From Chelonoidis abingdonii (lineage: Eukaryota; Chordata; Testudines; Testudinidae), in NCBI RefSeq assembly GCF_003597395.2, contig NC_133769.1, positions 45,178,283 through 45,242,282 on the forward strand: a DNA stretch of 64,000 nucleotides, written 5' to 3'. The notes beneath the pieces were generated by a model, which worked only from the letters and a program-made list of their open reading frames with translations, had not been told where the DNA came from and did no database searches. Of this stretch, positions 24,326-34,484 are shown piece after piece. Each line of letters opens with the position of its first letter. Position 1 is the stretch's first letter. The position numbers were made by a program, and so were the translations under genes.

Positions 24326-24595
24326 GTGTGTTTTTATATTTTAAAAAAAGAAAAGCGTTAATTAAATTTGAGACTGAACTCTTTTTTGGGGAGAATTCTA
24401 CCTCCTCTGCTCTTTTTTTCCTGCATTCTGCCATATATTCCGTGTTATAGCAGTCTCGGATGATGAGCCAGCAGACATTCGTTTTAAGAACACTTTCACA
24501 GATTTGATATAACTCAAAGAAGGTACCAATGTGAGATTTCTAAAGATAGCTACAGCACTCGACCCAAGGTTTAAGAATCTGAAGTGGCAAATTTG
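24326..24595 (+). pseudogene. hAT transposase middle fragment in opposite orientation
   Basis: On the + strand the segment reads VRFLKIATALDPRFKNLK (about 24530-24583), the ALDPRFK motif of ZBED/hAT transposases. Upstream text (GCAGTCTCGGATGATGAGCC) is from the same protein. It points away from the C-terminal fragment at 23340-24325, so two parts of one transposase family lie in opposite orientations. Confidence 0.65.
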
Positions 24596-24690
24596 CAGAT
24601 GATACAAAACTACTCAAGATATTGAAGTCCCAGGCAGACTGCAAAGAGCCACAAATGGTCACTCAGTTTTCAGCCTTCTTTGAAGTTTGA
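24596..24690 (+). mobile_element. CR1-type RT fragment
   Basis: GCAAATTTGCAGATGATACA reads KFADDTKLL, the FADD catalytic box of a CR1-clade reverse transcriptase, followed by SQADCKEPQ wording. Very short. Confidence 0.6.
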
Positions 24691-24768
24691 GAGTAAACCA
24701 ATGGTTGTTCACTGAGGCGGCTGCTATGCTGAGGGTCGAGTTGCTATTGCTGAACTATGGGAACTGCC

Positions 24769-25126
24769 CAGAGCTGGTGCTACTATTTAGGCTAAGTAGG
24801 TGGTTGCCTAGGGCGCCAAGATTTGGAGGTGCCAAAAAAGCGGCGCCTCCACATTTTTTTGAAGCGTTTCAGTGGGCGCTGCGCTGGGAGGGAGAGGGAG
24901 TCTGAGCTGCTGCTGGCAGCTCGGGGCGTACTGACCCAGGGGAATCCCTTGGCTGCCGACAGAAGCTCAGACTCCATCTCCCTCCCAGCGCAGCGGCCTC
25001 TCCATCCCATGCGATTCTTCTTATTGCCGGTGGGGGCGCCAGTGGCTGGGCAGAGCTGCGCCTCAAGACGCGGGGTGCAAGGTGGAAGTTTCGCATAGGG
25101 TGCAAAACTTCCTTGCTCCGGCCCTG
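24769..25126. mobile_element. hAT MITE with 8-bp target duplication
   Basis: The ends CAGAGCTGGTGC and GCTCCGGCCCTG are inverted repeats with CAG termini. GAACTGCC (24761-24768) and GAATTGCC (25127-25134) form an 8-bp duplication with one transition. The inside includes TGGTTGCCTAGGGCGCCAAG and GCATAGGGTGCAAAACTTCC. The ends resemble those of the hAT element at 26445, suggesting that family's transposase moved it. Confidence 0.85.
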
Positions 25127-25134
25127 GAATTGCC

Positions 25135-25449
25135 ACAAGAGGAGATTCCCCCCCGCCATTTCTGACCAACCAGAGTCACTACAAGTACACAAGGAATACA
25201 TCAGTGGGATACACTAGTGCCGCTGGTATCATGCTAAGTCTCTGCTTCTATACTTAGTGAATGTCCGAGAGCTACTGTTGTTTGCCTATTTCTCCTATCA
25301 GTCCCTGTCTGCTCTGCCGGGACTTTAAAGAGCCAGTACTTTGAGGGAGCCCATTTCATTTCCAGTCTCTGCCCCCAAAAGGCCATTAGTTTGATTCTGG
25401 AAGAAGTTTTGATGTTGATACTAATAGCATTTACCTTTTTCTCCCACAG
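25135..25449 (+). other. CADPS2 intron, upstream of the exon
   Basis: Ordinary intron sequence ending in the 3' splice site. Confidence 0.6.
25430..25449 (+). promoter_or_regulatory. 3' splice site of the CADPS2 exon
   Basis: The sequence TACCTTTTTCTCCCACAG gives a pyrimidine tract and an AG directly before the conserved reading frame, which fixes the exon start. Confidence 0.85.
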
Positions 25450-25563
25450 CTCAACAGACAGCAATTACAGACACTTAAGGAGCGTTTCCAGGCCTTCTTG
25501 AATGGAGAGACACAAATTGTAGCAGATGAAGCATTTTGCAATGCAGTGCGAAGTTATTATGAG
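25450..25563 (+). CDS. CADPS2: Internal coding exon of CADPS2 (calcium-dependent secretion activator 2)
   Basis: CADPS2 is a cytosolic, membrane-associated priming factor for dense-core vesicle exocytosis, with C2, PH and MUN domains. This exon lies N-terminal to those domains. It is exactly 38 codons, starts in phase 0 and has no stop. It reads [19 protein letters not shown], then [19 protein letters not shown]. The AFCNAVRS wording and the LN start fit CADPS2 better than its paralogue CADPS, as I recall the two families. A pyrimidine-rich tract ending in CCCACAG precedes the exon. The donor is GAG followed by GCAAGT, a GC-type 5' splice site. The next exon should begin with VFLKSD; neither it nor the preceding exon was found, so both flanking introns run past what I can see. 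Sure of the exon; fairly sure of the paralogue. Confidence 0.9.
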
Positions 25564-25569
25564 GCAAGT
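25561..25569 (+). promoter_or_regulatory. Non-canonical GC 5' splice site of the CADPS2 exon
   Basis: The coding frame ends in GAG, then GCAAGT follows. AG|GCAAGT is the strong consensus of the minor class of GC-AG introns. No GT donor in frame sits at the place where family similarity ends. Confidence 0.75.
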
Positions 25570-26444
25570 TGAACACAGTTTTTTGTGCTGTTTTAAAGCT
25601 AGTTCACAAGACTGTTCTTTTTAAATAATCCATTTACATGGAAGAAATTGTAAGGTTCCAAGCCTGAGAGCTCGCACACCTCCTGAAAACATTTTCTACA
25701 CCGCTTTGCAATTTAAAAATTTTAAATCCACTGCCTGGGCATAAGAGAGAAACTGAACTGGAAATTCTCCACTTCTTTTGGGAAAACAAAACAAAACAAA
25801 AAAAAACCTCGGTGCTAAAAATCTTTCTGGCATGATTGATACCACTGGGTACTGCTATCTTTATCTCCATGTGTCTAAATTACCCCCTTTTTAATCAAAG
25901 TTTCAGCTGTAAATTACCACCTTGAGATACATGTCCCCTGGCCTTTTAAATTTTTAGGGACAGTAGAGAATATCTTAGGGACAGACTGCTCTTTTTTTTC
26001 TTCCAGAAGGAATAATGCTGCCAGTGCAGCTATACCAAGTCTCTTGAATTCAGCTTGTGACTTCTGAGGGCTTCTGTGTGGTTAACACCGGCAGCACCAG
26101 TTTTCACATGTGCTCTATAATTGCTTAAGGGAGATGCCCTTTTCTGGGGGAAGATAAAAATGTCCCGCTGTTGTCTTAGGTAACGCATGACTGGGGAGTA
26201 TATTTCTTACACCGTGCAGAAAGTAGCCACTGTGAATACAGCATTTATCTATATAACAAAAAAGCTCAAATTTGCTCACCATATCATCAAAGCTGCACAT
26301 TTAAACTTAATTTAGTTATTTCTTTGTGTTGTTGCTTCTTAATTTCACTGTATTTCTTTGTTCTTTTTCATTACTCTCATATTTTCTTTTAGCGTATTGT
26401 TGCTTTTTATTTCCTACTGATGTACTTATTTATTGGGCTAAGAC
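25564..26444 (+). other. CADPS2 intron, downstream of the exon
   Basis: Begins with the GC donor. AT-rich with no other feature. Confidence 0.6.
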
Positions 26445-28360
26445 CAGGGCCGGCCCACAACATTTTGGCACCTGAGGCAGGGAGCTCAAATGATGCCTCC
26501 ATGCACCCTTGCTTGGGCCAAAACTTTGAAAGGTCTCAGTTCTACTTTCTTCCTGTTCTATTCCTCTCATAGTACTGCTCTGCTACCTACCCCAATAAAG
26601 GAGAACTAACAACTTAAAATGCCTTGTTCAAAAATGTTAAGTAATGCTTAACTTTCAAATGCCTGAACAGCAAATGTAACTTTTCTTGTCTGCTTAGTAA
26701 ACACTGGCATTTTTTTCTGTTTGAATAATCAAAGTGGTGCTTTCTGTGCCACCTTGGTTGCAAAGATTTGAACTACTTTCTGAAGATCCACAGTCTGGGC
26801 CAGCTCATGCTCTATTGAGATGGTTGCAGGCCACCCCGCCTTTCCTGTGTCATTGTGGAATGTGGATGTGTTTTTGTAAACTTTAGCTTGGAGAAGCTGC
26901 GTTCTCCACTGGCAGCTGTTACAGGAAGTGTTAGAAGTATGCGCAGAGCAACCAAAGCACATGTATTCCAGAACAGCCTTTGGAGTTGATCCTGCTGAAA
27001 TATGTCTTAAAAGGGGTTTCAGTTTATCACCTAAATCACTCGCATCGATATCGTGCATGTCATCCTGTGTCAACACTGTCTCTAGTGCCCTGCATTGCTG
27101 GTGTATGTCGTCTTCAGGTATAGTGAGGAGTTTTGGAATATCATACAATATCCCAAATATACTGCTGTGTTCCTTGAGCTGCAAGAAACATTCCTCAGCT
27201 GACTGTATTGCACGATCTAGCGCCTGGTTAAAGAATTCAACTTTGAATTGTTGTTTGGGGTCTCTTATGGGATTATGCTGTGCCTCGTAATCAAAATGTC
27301 ATCTTTAGTGACTCTTGTATTCTTGAATGGGGTGGGAAAATAACTTCAGTGTGAAGTTGGTCTGCCAACTTTTGTGCGCTCTTTAGGAATTTTAGAGATC
27401 CCTTGTCTGATTGGTAAGACTGTAGGTATGACTTGGCTTTGTCTAGTTGTTCCATTGCTCCAGATATATCAAGGTCAACATCTTGGAGTCTCTTGCTTAC
27501 ATTTTTTTCAAACAGTATGTCATGCCACAACACTAAAGCCACACAGAATTTTTGAAATTATGTATGTTTCTGGTGATTCCATTTCCCTCTGCCTCTTCTC
27601 GCACAAACAGTTCCTGTCATAGCATTATCCTCCATAATGGCAACTATGGCATCATCTATCTTCCCAATTTGGTGTTTGATAGGCTTTATCGCCTCCACTC
27701 AACTTTCCCATTGTGGGGCACTCAGTGGTTTGTGTCAGAGAGGATGTTCCCAGATGTTGTTTCAAAATTTGCCATCAATTAATTGATGCAGAGAAAAATA
27801 CATAGATGCTTTGACTTACGTTAAAAAATTCAGTTGCCTCACTAGAAGCTGATGCTGCATCACTGACCAGCAAATTCAATGAATGAGAACTGCATGGGAC
27901 AAAAAAAGCTCAAGAGTTTAACTCTTAGAACAGAGAGCAGACACGAATCCTTCCTCTCATGTTGGCACCATTATTGTAGCCCTGACCTCTCATGTCAGCT
28001 ATCGCAATTCCTGTATCTTCCAGCTTTTTAAGAAGCACATTTGTCATACCAGCTCCTGTAAATATCATCAATGTCAGTAAATTCTAGAAAATGCTCTGTA
28101 ACAGTCACCATTGCAGGGACATTTTCGCTAGGTTCTGTTAAAACACACCATTAAAGTCATTTGTTCTGTATGGCTGATGTCAGGTGTGCAGTCCAGAATA
28201 TCAGAGTAATATCTTGCTGACTTCGGATCTGCCACAATCTTCTGTTTGACTTGCCAGTAACTGTGTGATCTCATTTTGAATTGTTTTTTCCAAGGTAGTG
28301 GTGATGACTCTTCTTAGATGCTCCTGGAGTACAGCATCAAACTGAGCCATTAGCAATTGT
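26445..28360 (-). mobile_element. hAT transposon remnant (ZMYM1-like family)
   Basis: The left border CAGGGCCGGCCC is a typical hAT terminus. It is followed by about 280 bp of 3' untranslated sequence and then a transposase read on the minus strand (separate entry). The matching right terminus was not found, so the copy is 5'-truncated or the end has decayed. Confidence 0.8.
26729..28345 (-). pseudogene. hAT transposase pseudogene (DUF4371/ZMYM1-like)
   Basis: Order on the minus strand: [14 protein letters not shown] near 28345; the DUF4371-like RGQGYNNGANM stretch (about 27960-28010); ALVLWHDILFEKNVSKRLQD (27540 downwards); the open 151-codon end at 26729-27184 with LKEHSSIFGILYDIPKLL and ATISIEHELAQTVDLQK, the hAT C-terminal dimerisation region. 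The usual VASGERSFSKL motif is shifted out of frame at about 26890-26920. Stops and frameshifts break it into at least four pieces. The family has domesticated members (ZMYM1, THAP0-like), but this copy is dead. Confidence 0.8.
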
Positions 28361-29684
28361 GTCAGTGATTGCTGAGCCAGTCATCCAATAGCAGAGTTTA
28401 GAGAGAGAAGGGTGGGCCATGGACAAAATCTTTGGGGACCTTGAAAGAGTAGGGTAGAAGTGAAGAGGATTTATTATTTAATAGTACAGTTCTTATCATT
28501 TGTTCAGCTCTTCATATGTTCAAAGTGTTAACATAAGGTGCCTCAGAAGGAAATGGTGAAAGAGTATTTGGGTAAGAAAAGAACCAGAAGACTACACCAA
28601 CACAGAACCACAAATAGAAGACAGCAGATTAAGAAGAATTAGAAATGAAAAGCATTAGGCATGGACTATCTAGTCTTCGAGAGAGAGAGATTTAATACCA
28701 AAAGGTAGTAACTTACTGGTGGCCAGAAAGAGAGGCATGATGAACTGACAGTTTTCATGTGCTAAAACTGTAATGATAAAATCAAGGGAGAGAGTTGTTC
28801 ATTTTAAGGATTCTTCCTCATCTAGACATTTTTGGTGTTCAACCAGCAACTACAATAATGGCATCCTCAAAAGTGGGAAACAATTGCATATATCCATAAA
28901 TTTCTGGCATTTTTGAACTCATGAAAGATTCTTTTTCTGGGCCTCTTTCACTTATGACAGCTATGCTCTTGAGGAACACTAGAATTGTCTGCTTTCAAAA
29001 TGTGGCTTGTGTATGCCAGAGATGGGGCTTTTTGGGTGGCTGACCCATGAGAGTGGAATTAGCATTTGCAAGAATGCACAGTAAGCGTGAATCTGAAGTC
29101 CTTCAAGACTGATGCAGAGCTGCTTTGACAAAGTCTTCACACGCCACGCAATATTTAACAAAAAACGTCCACTGAAACCCTTTTTTGGGATGAAGGAAGA
29201 GAACAAAAGTCAAGAATGTTATATGTCTGAATTGCTTTTTAACTTCCCAAGGTGCTAAATTACCTGAAAGGGGACTGTGATACAAATACCTAATTAGGAA
29301 ATCTTGTTAGCTAGGTAAACTTACTTTTTCATCAGACTATATTGACTCATATAGAAGCTACTCTGCCCTCTTCAACAACTCAGTTTAATATAATGAGGAG
29401 CATGGCCTAAGAAAAATAAGGCCATGTATGGAGTGGAAGATCTCAGTTCTTCAGCTGTGTTACATAGTGTCCTCTCTTAGCTTTGGTAGGATAGCTGGGA
29501 CATTTGTACACAATGCTCCTTCTCAAACGTTGGGACTTCAAATGACTTCCCTCTAGGGGTGGTCTTGGACCTAATTTTGAAGCCCGGTATGAACCCCAGT
29601 AGATTACACCCGGTCCTGAGGATGTGGAGCTGTTTCATACCTGACCTTACCTGAAAAGCTCCCCAAATAAAATAATCCCAAACA
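28361..29684. other. Intron-like sequence
   Basis: No gene or repeat family recognised. Confidence 0.4.
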
Positions 29685-29883
29685 TACACATCTACCTCGA
29701 TATAACGCTGTCCTCGGGAGCCAAAAAAATCTTACTGTGTTATAGGTGAAACTGTGTTATATTGAACTTGCTTTGATCCACTGGAGTGGGCAGCCCTGCG
29801 CGCCCCCACCCCGAGCCCTGCTTCACCGCATTATATCTGAATTTGTGTTATATCGAGTCGCCTTATATCGAGGTAGCAGTGTA
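29685..29883. mobile_element. Tc1/mariner-type MITE
   Basis: The ends TACACATCTACCTCGATATA and TATATCGAGGTAGCAGTGTA are long inverted repeats starting with TA. The inside has further GTTATATCGA and CGATATAAC repeats. A TA target and this end type fit mariner-like elements. Confidence 0.75.
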
Positions 29884-29904
29884 CATGGTTCAAATTAAGG
29901 GTGT

Positions 29905-30186
29905 GTCTAAACAAACAATTAACTGCAAGATGGCGTGTGATTCTTCCCTGCATTAGTCTGCAGTGGACTAACTCCTTGTGCACCCTGCTCACGTGGACAC
30001 TAACAGTTTGTTAATGTGCTTCGATCTAGTCCCATTTCGAAGACTACTGGATCAAAGTGCATTAAGGAATAGTTAATAAGCATCGGCAGGGTCAGTGTGG
30101 ACAGTTAGTCTGCAGCAGGCTAGTGTGGGGAGATTCACACCGCATCTCAGCTTGCCACAAGCTGGTGGTTTGTGTAGACAAGCCAA
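29905..30186. mobile_element. Small non-autonomous DNA transposon
   Basis: Runs from AAGGGTGTGTCTAAACAAAC to GGTTTGTGTAGACAAGCC, inverted GTGTCTA(C/A)AC ends. CAGCTTGCCACAAGCTG is shared, in reverse, with TTCGTGGCAAGCTGAG at 31686 and CCATGGCAAGCTGGGC at 59880, so three members of one family are present. Confidence 0.6.
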
Positions 30187-30590
30187 AAGGCACATTCTGA
30201 ACAACCCCAATATTGTGCATTTTCTGGTTTGAGTGGCAACACACTTCTGATAGCTAGACTGAGATTATAATTACGAGAGGTCAGGGGACACTCTCATTAG
30301 CTGTGCTATCATAATGGGAATTTGCCCACACTAAGGCAATATTATCCTCTTGGCTTCCAACTCCAAGAAGAAAGGCTCTCCCCAAGGCACATTTTAGCTA
30401 TAACAAGCAAATATCTTAGGCTTTAGAAACAGCCTTTCATAGAAAAAAACCCAACCAGTACAGACTATGGATATAAACAAAAACAATGGAAAAATACCGA
30501 ATATATCCTGATCATAGGTCATCTCAAGTTTTTTCTTCTTCAGCTTTATATTTTCTACGGTTAAAAAAAAAAGTCTATGAAGAGTCCTCA
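30187..30590. other. Intron-like sequence
   Basis: No feature recognised. Confidence 0.4.
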
Positions 30591-31025
30591 AGGCTCCTCA
30601 TTTATTAAAAATTGAGAACAGCACAGTGCATGGTCAACAGAAATATTAAACCAAGACAGCAGCTTTTAATAACTATATGATTTCTTACTGTAAACCAGGG
30701 ATCATGCAGTGTCCATCTTCTTTCAGTAATATGTAATCCAAAAAGTCTTTACTGATTTTGTTATAAATATAACTTTGGTCAAGTTAAACTGGACAGGTAA
30801 AATTATTAAATCCCTCTTAACAGAAGCCAAAATCATTAATAAAAAAGCTGTTGTACAAAACGTTATTTAAGAAAAGAATAAGAGTCAGTGAATGGCTTGA
30901 GGAAAGTCTCTTCCATTGGGCAATCATCCTTCAAGACAGACTGAAATTTGTCTTGCTGCTGCTTCTGGCTGGCATACATAGCACATTTCTAGCCAACATG
31001 ATCAAGGCTGTGTTCCTTCCACCAG

Positions 31026-31367
31026 TTAGTTCAGTGTATCCTGTTCATTTTCCATTGTGGATGTCTGTGGCGTATACCGCTGCACTTCATCGTCTTCTAG
31101 TCTATCACCATCATGTAGATTCTTCCATTCAGCTAAGTCAGTCAGTGCTTTTATGGCAGCTGTAAGCAGATTGTCAATGTTGCCGTGCTTTACAGGGTCT
31201 GCTCTGCTTCCTTTGATTAGTCTGCACACTTCAGAGTTAACTTCACATTCATTGCATTCAAAATGGAATACATTTAGGCCAGAGAAGTCATTCTGTCTTG
31301 TGTGGGTCATGTGTTTACACTTTTTTTTAACTAGGCACTTATAGTGCGATTGCCTGGGCAATGGCAC
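31026..31367 (-). pseudogene. Unrecognised open frame, possibly a retrocopy
   Basis: A 113-codon frame on the minus strand with normal-looking amino-acid use (HFECNECEVNSEVCRLIKG, then NLLTAAIKALTDLAEWKN) and a stop after NEQDTLN. About 430 bases downstream on the same strand AATAAATGAGG (near 30600) could be a poly-A signal. A T/C run lies just upstream. This could be the 3' end of a processed mRNA copy or an expressed exon. I do not recognise the family. It could also be chance. Confidence 0.3.
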
Positions 31368-31659
31368 TATGAGTGCTTAATTTAAAAAAAAGAAAAGGGG
31401 GGGGGGAATACATGACCTACACAAGACTGCGGCTTGCACTAGAGTATCTGAAGATAGATACTGTGCATATCTTAGGGTGAAGCTGCACTCACATGAGAGG
31501 ATTAACAGACAGACAAAAAGGAAGTTGGTTGACGTCTTTAGGAACAACATGACATTGCCACAGTACACAATGAAGAAAAAATGAAAAAGTAAGAAAAGAC
31601 TTGTTGGCTTACAGTTGCAAAGAATAGCACTGTAATCAGCCTCTGCATCCATTAAACTC

Positions 31660-31830
31660 ATAGGTTGTGTACATCACCATTTAGTTCGTGGCAAGCTGAG
31701 TTGTGCTGCTCCTACCCAGCACTAGCTAACTGTCCATGTAGCGCTTACTGACAGGTGTTAATAGTTGGTTAGTGCTTTTTGATCTAGTCCTTTTTGAAGA
31801 TGCTTGTAGTTGGGTCCTGTTTGGGTTGGG
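31660..31830. mobile_element. Partial copy of the same MITE family as 29905-30186
   Basis: TAGTTCGTGGCAAGCTGAG, TGATCTAGTCCTTTTTGAAG and GTTAGTGCTTT recur from the 29905 copy in reverse. Only one end is clear. Confidence 0.5.
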
Positions 31831-31904
31831 TTGGGTTTTTTGCAAGCCTCTACTTCCCATGTGAGCTAGTTAAAGACTCGGTCATAGAAGCAAGCAGACG
31901 TGTA

Positions 31905-32287
31905 ATCTATCTAGTCCAACAGGGTGGGTGAGACAATAAGCTGTATTTGACCAACTTCTGTTGGTGAGAGAGACAAGCTTTCAAGCCACACAGAGCTCTT
32001 CAGAGGGGGTACTCTAAGCATCACAGCTAAATGCAAGAAGGAACAGATTGTGCAGCATAAGTAGACCATAAGTATTCTAAGGGACCATTCAAGGTAGAAT
32101 GGCCTGTTAACACCTCTGGAGTCATAGCACAAAAAAGGGGGGAGATTACAGATTAGTGTCATAAGGCATAAATCCAGTGTGTGTGTTCAGTTTGTGATTT
32201 CTAGTGTCTAGAAGAGGTATAAATTTAAGCTCCCAAGCTCGTTTTTTGAAAGTATTGTGCAAGTTTCCTTTGAGGAGGAGGATCCCG
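31905..32287 (-). repeat. Inverted copy of the Penelope-like 3' end (left arm)
   Basis: Read in reverse, it repeats 33315-33720: GTTAGTGTCTAG-like text after the stop, TCTGTTCCTTCTTGCATTTAG, GAAAGCTTGTCTCTCTCACC and CAACAGAAGTTGG. It also reaches into the last coding codons (TTTGAAAGTATTGTGCAAG). Confidence 0.8.
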
Positions 32288-33381
32288 AACATCGCCAAAC
32301 TCATTCATTTCATCCTTACCCTTAAGAATTTTACATTCAACCACAAACACTTTGCCCAAACTAGGGGAAAATCCATGTGTACTAGGATAGCTCCCCTATA
32401 TGCCAACCTCATCCTACGTCATTCTGAAAAAGAAGTTTTGGAAAAATGCACCACAAAACCGATGATGATATTGTCATCTGGACAGATGGCTTAAATTCCC
32501 TCATAGATTACCACCACAACTTCAACAATCACCATCCATCCATTAAACTCTCTCTGGAATGCTTGCACATCAATTTCTTGAATACCACAATCAGTTTCAG
32601 TAATGGAGCTTTACAGATAACCATATACAAGAAACCCATGCATCACTACACCTACCTTCATAGATCTAGTAACCATCCCAAACATACCAAGAAATCTGTT
32701 ATCTAAGCCAGACATCCTATACCGCAACATAAGCTCCAAGGAGAAAGCCCAAAATATAAACCTTAACATGCTCAAAAGCACCTTCGCCAAACAAGGACAT
32801 TCCATCAGAGAAGTAGATCTCCTCATCATGGAATTGGCCACCCAAATACCCCAAGAGAATCTACTTCAATACACAAACCCCACTTTACCACACACACCCT
32901 AGTTTTCACTTACCACCTCACACTGGAACCCATCCATGTGAGGGTATCATCAAACTACAACCCATACTTGATGGGAACCACATCCTGTAAGAAGTCTTTC
33001 CTGAAACCCCTCTTCTGGCTTCAAACAACCCCAAACCTCTCTAAGCTCATCAGAAGCAAGCTTCCCACAGACCAAGATACACCACCTCAAAGTGGCAACA
33101 GATCCTGGCAGAACCACAGATGCAAAACCTGCAGAGATCTCCACTACTACACTGATCAACCCCCGCCCCCCATCATAACACACTTTTCATGATCCATGGA
33201 TCCTACACATGCCTCTCACAACATGAAGTGTACGTCGTCCAGTGCACTAAATGCCCCAATAACAATAATATGTGTGAAACTAGACAATCACTTTTCACAA
33301 AGTGAGCACTCTATATCTGACCTATCAGTCCTCATCCTTAAAAGAAACCTGTACAACACTTTCAAAAGCCTGAGAGCTTAA
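32204..33381 (+). pseudogene. Penelope-like RT and GIY-YIG coding remnant
   Basis: RT wording: LIHFILTLKNFTFNHKHFAQ and TRIAPLYANLIL, then a frame change, then DDDIVIWTDGLNSL carrying the catalytic DD box, then HPSIKLSLECLHINFLNTTI and YKKPMHHYTYLHRSSNHP. After further breaks, EVYVVQCTKCPNNNNMCETR (about 33225-33285) aligns with GIY-YIG, the YIG half eroded to NNM. The last frame ends KRNLYNTFKSLRA. At least three frameshifts or stops make it non-functional. Confidence 0.75.
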
Positions 33382-33720
33382 ATTCATAACTTTGCTAGAC
33401 ACTAAAGATCATGGACTGAACAGAATGACTGGATTTATGGCTTGTTGCACTAATCTGTAACCCACTAACCCTTCTTTTTGTCCTGTGATTCCAGCGGTGC
33501 TGATGGGCCACTCTACCTTGAATGGTGTCTTAGAATATGTGTTAGCTACTTATGCTCAATAATCTGTCCCATCTTGCATTTAGCTGTGACACTCAGAGTA
33601 CCTTTCCCAGATCTGAAGAAGAGCTCGTCTGTGGCTCAAAAGCTTGTCTCTTTCACCGACAGAAGTTAGTCTACTAAAAGATATTGCCTCACCCACTTTT
33701 GGTGTCTCACATCCTGACAC
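33315..33720 (+). repeat. 3' end of the Penelope-like element (right arm)
   Basis: ATCTGAAGAAGAGCTCGTCT, TGGCTCAAAAGCTTGTCTC and TTGCCTCACCCACTTTTGGT form the 3' end in the sense direction, complementary to 31905-32287. Confidence 0.8.
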
Positions 33721-34300
33721 TGACACGACTACACTACACTGCATGCAACGTGACCTATCTAGCAATTTTTTACTCTGAAAATTATTTCTATCAGTTCCTC
33801 CTTGTTTCTATGCAGGGATTTTGTGACATATGCTCTTCAAAGCCAGGGTACTTTACCTTTCACATATGTTGAATAAAAAGGCTCTTGAAATGACTGTTTT
33901 GCATGTGAGTCATAAACAGTAAGCTAATCTGTTCTATAATAGTTCCTTCAGTAAAATGAAAAGTTTATTTACTGTATGATTCCAATCATAAATGTATCGA
34001 TGGTTTGTGCTGTTCCAAGTTAACTCGAGTAATGTGGCTACTTTATAGCTCAGGTTTTTCTCCTGCTATAGGAGGATCCTGTCATTGTCCTATTGTCTAT
34101 TTACTTTTCTTAAAAGGGTTATGGTGGAGGAGCAATTTACTTTTGTAAAGTATATGTATGTATGTAATTTCAGTCTGTTAGAACCAGTCATGATCCTATA
34201 CCCGCATTATTTGGGAGTTTATAGCGATCACTTTTTTCAGCTTGTCTCTGCCATGATGTCGGTTTTAGTGATTTTTTTTTTTTTTTTTAAAAGATGCTTA
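33721..34300. other. Intron-like sequence
   Basis: AT-rich; ends in a T run of about 18 bases (34272-34288). Confidence 0.4.
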
Positions 34301-34484
34301 GAATCATAGATTACTAGGGATGGAAGGAACCTCCGGAGGTCATCTAATCCAACCCCCTGCTCAAAGCAGGACTAATCCCCAGACCTATTTTTGCCCCAGA
34401 TTCCTAAATGGCCCCCCCAAGGATTGACCTCACAACCTTGGGTTTAGCAGGCCAATGCTCAAACCACTGAGCTATCCCTCCCCC
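34301..34484 (-). mobile_element. CR1 LINE 3' tail
   Basis: AATCATAGATTACTAGGGAT, GGAGGTCATCTAATCCAACC and CACTGAGCTATCCCTCCCCC mark a 5'-truncated CR1 3' end on the minus strand. Confidence 0.9.

Larger units (their letters stand above)
31905..33720 (+). mobile_element. Penelope-like element with inverted terminal copies
   Basis: The body reads on the + strand: RT C-terminal half, then a GIY-YIG region, then a 3' end. The left 380 bp (31905-32287) is an inverted copy of the 3' end, so the same sequence occurs at both borders in opposite directions. Inverted partial copies of this kind are a known trait of Penelope elements. This family differs from the one at 18514-20155. Confidence 0.8.

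Noticed and set aside
23872..24450. Open frame of 192 codons (+)
   Set aside because: It runs antisense through a hAT remnant and straight through a MITE with clear 8-bp target duplications, so it is a chance frame.
24792..25201. Several GC-rich open frames on both strands
   Set aside because: They lie within the hAT MITE at 24769-25126, and the inverted GC-rich inside keeps frames open.
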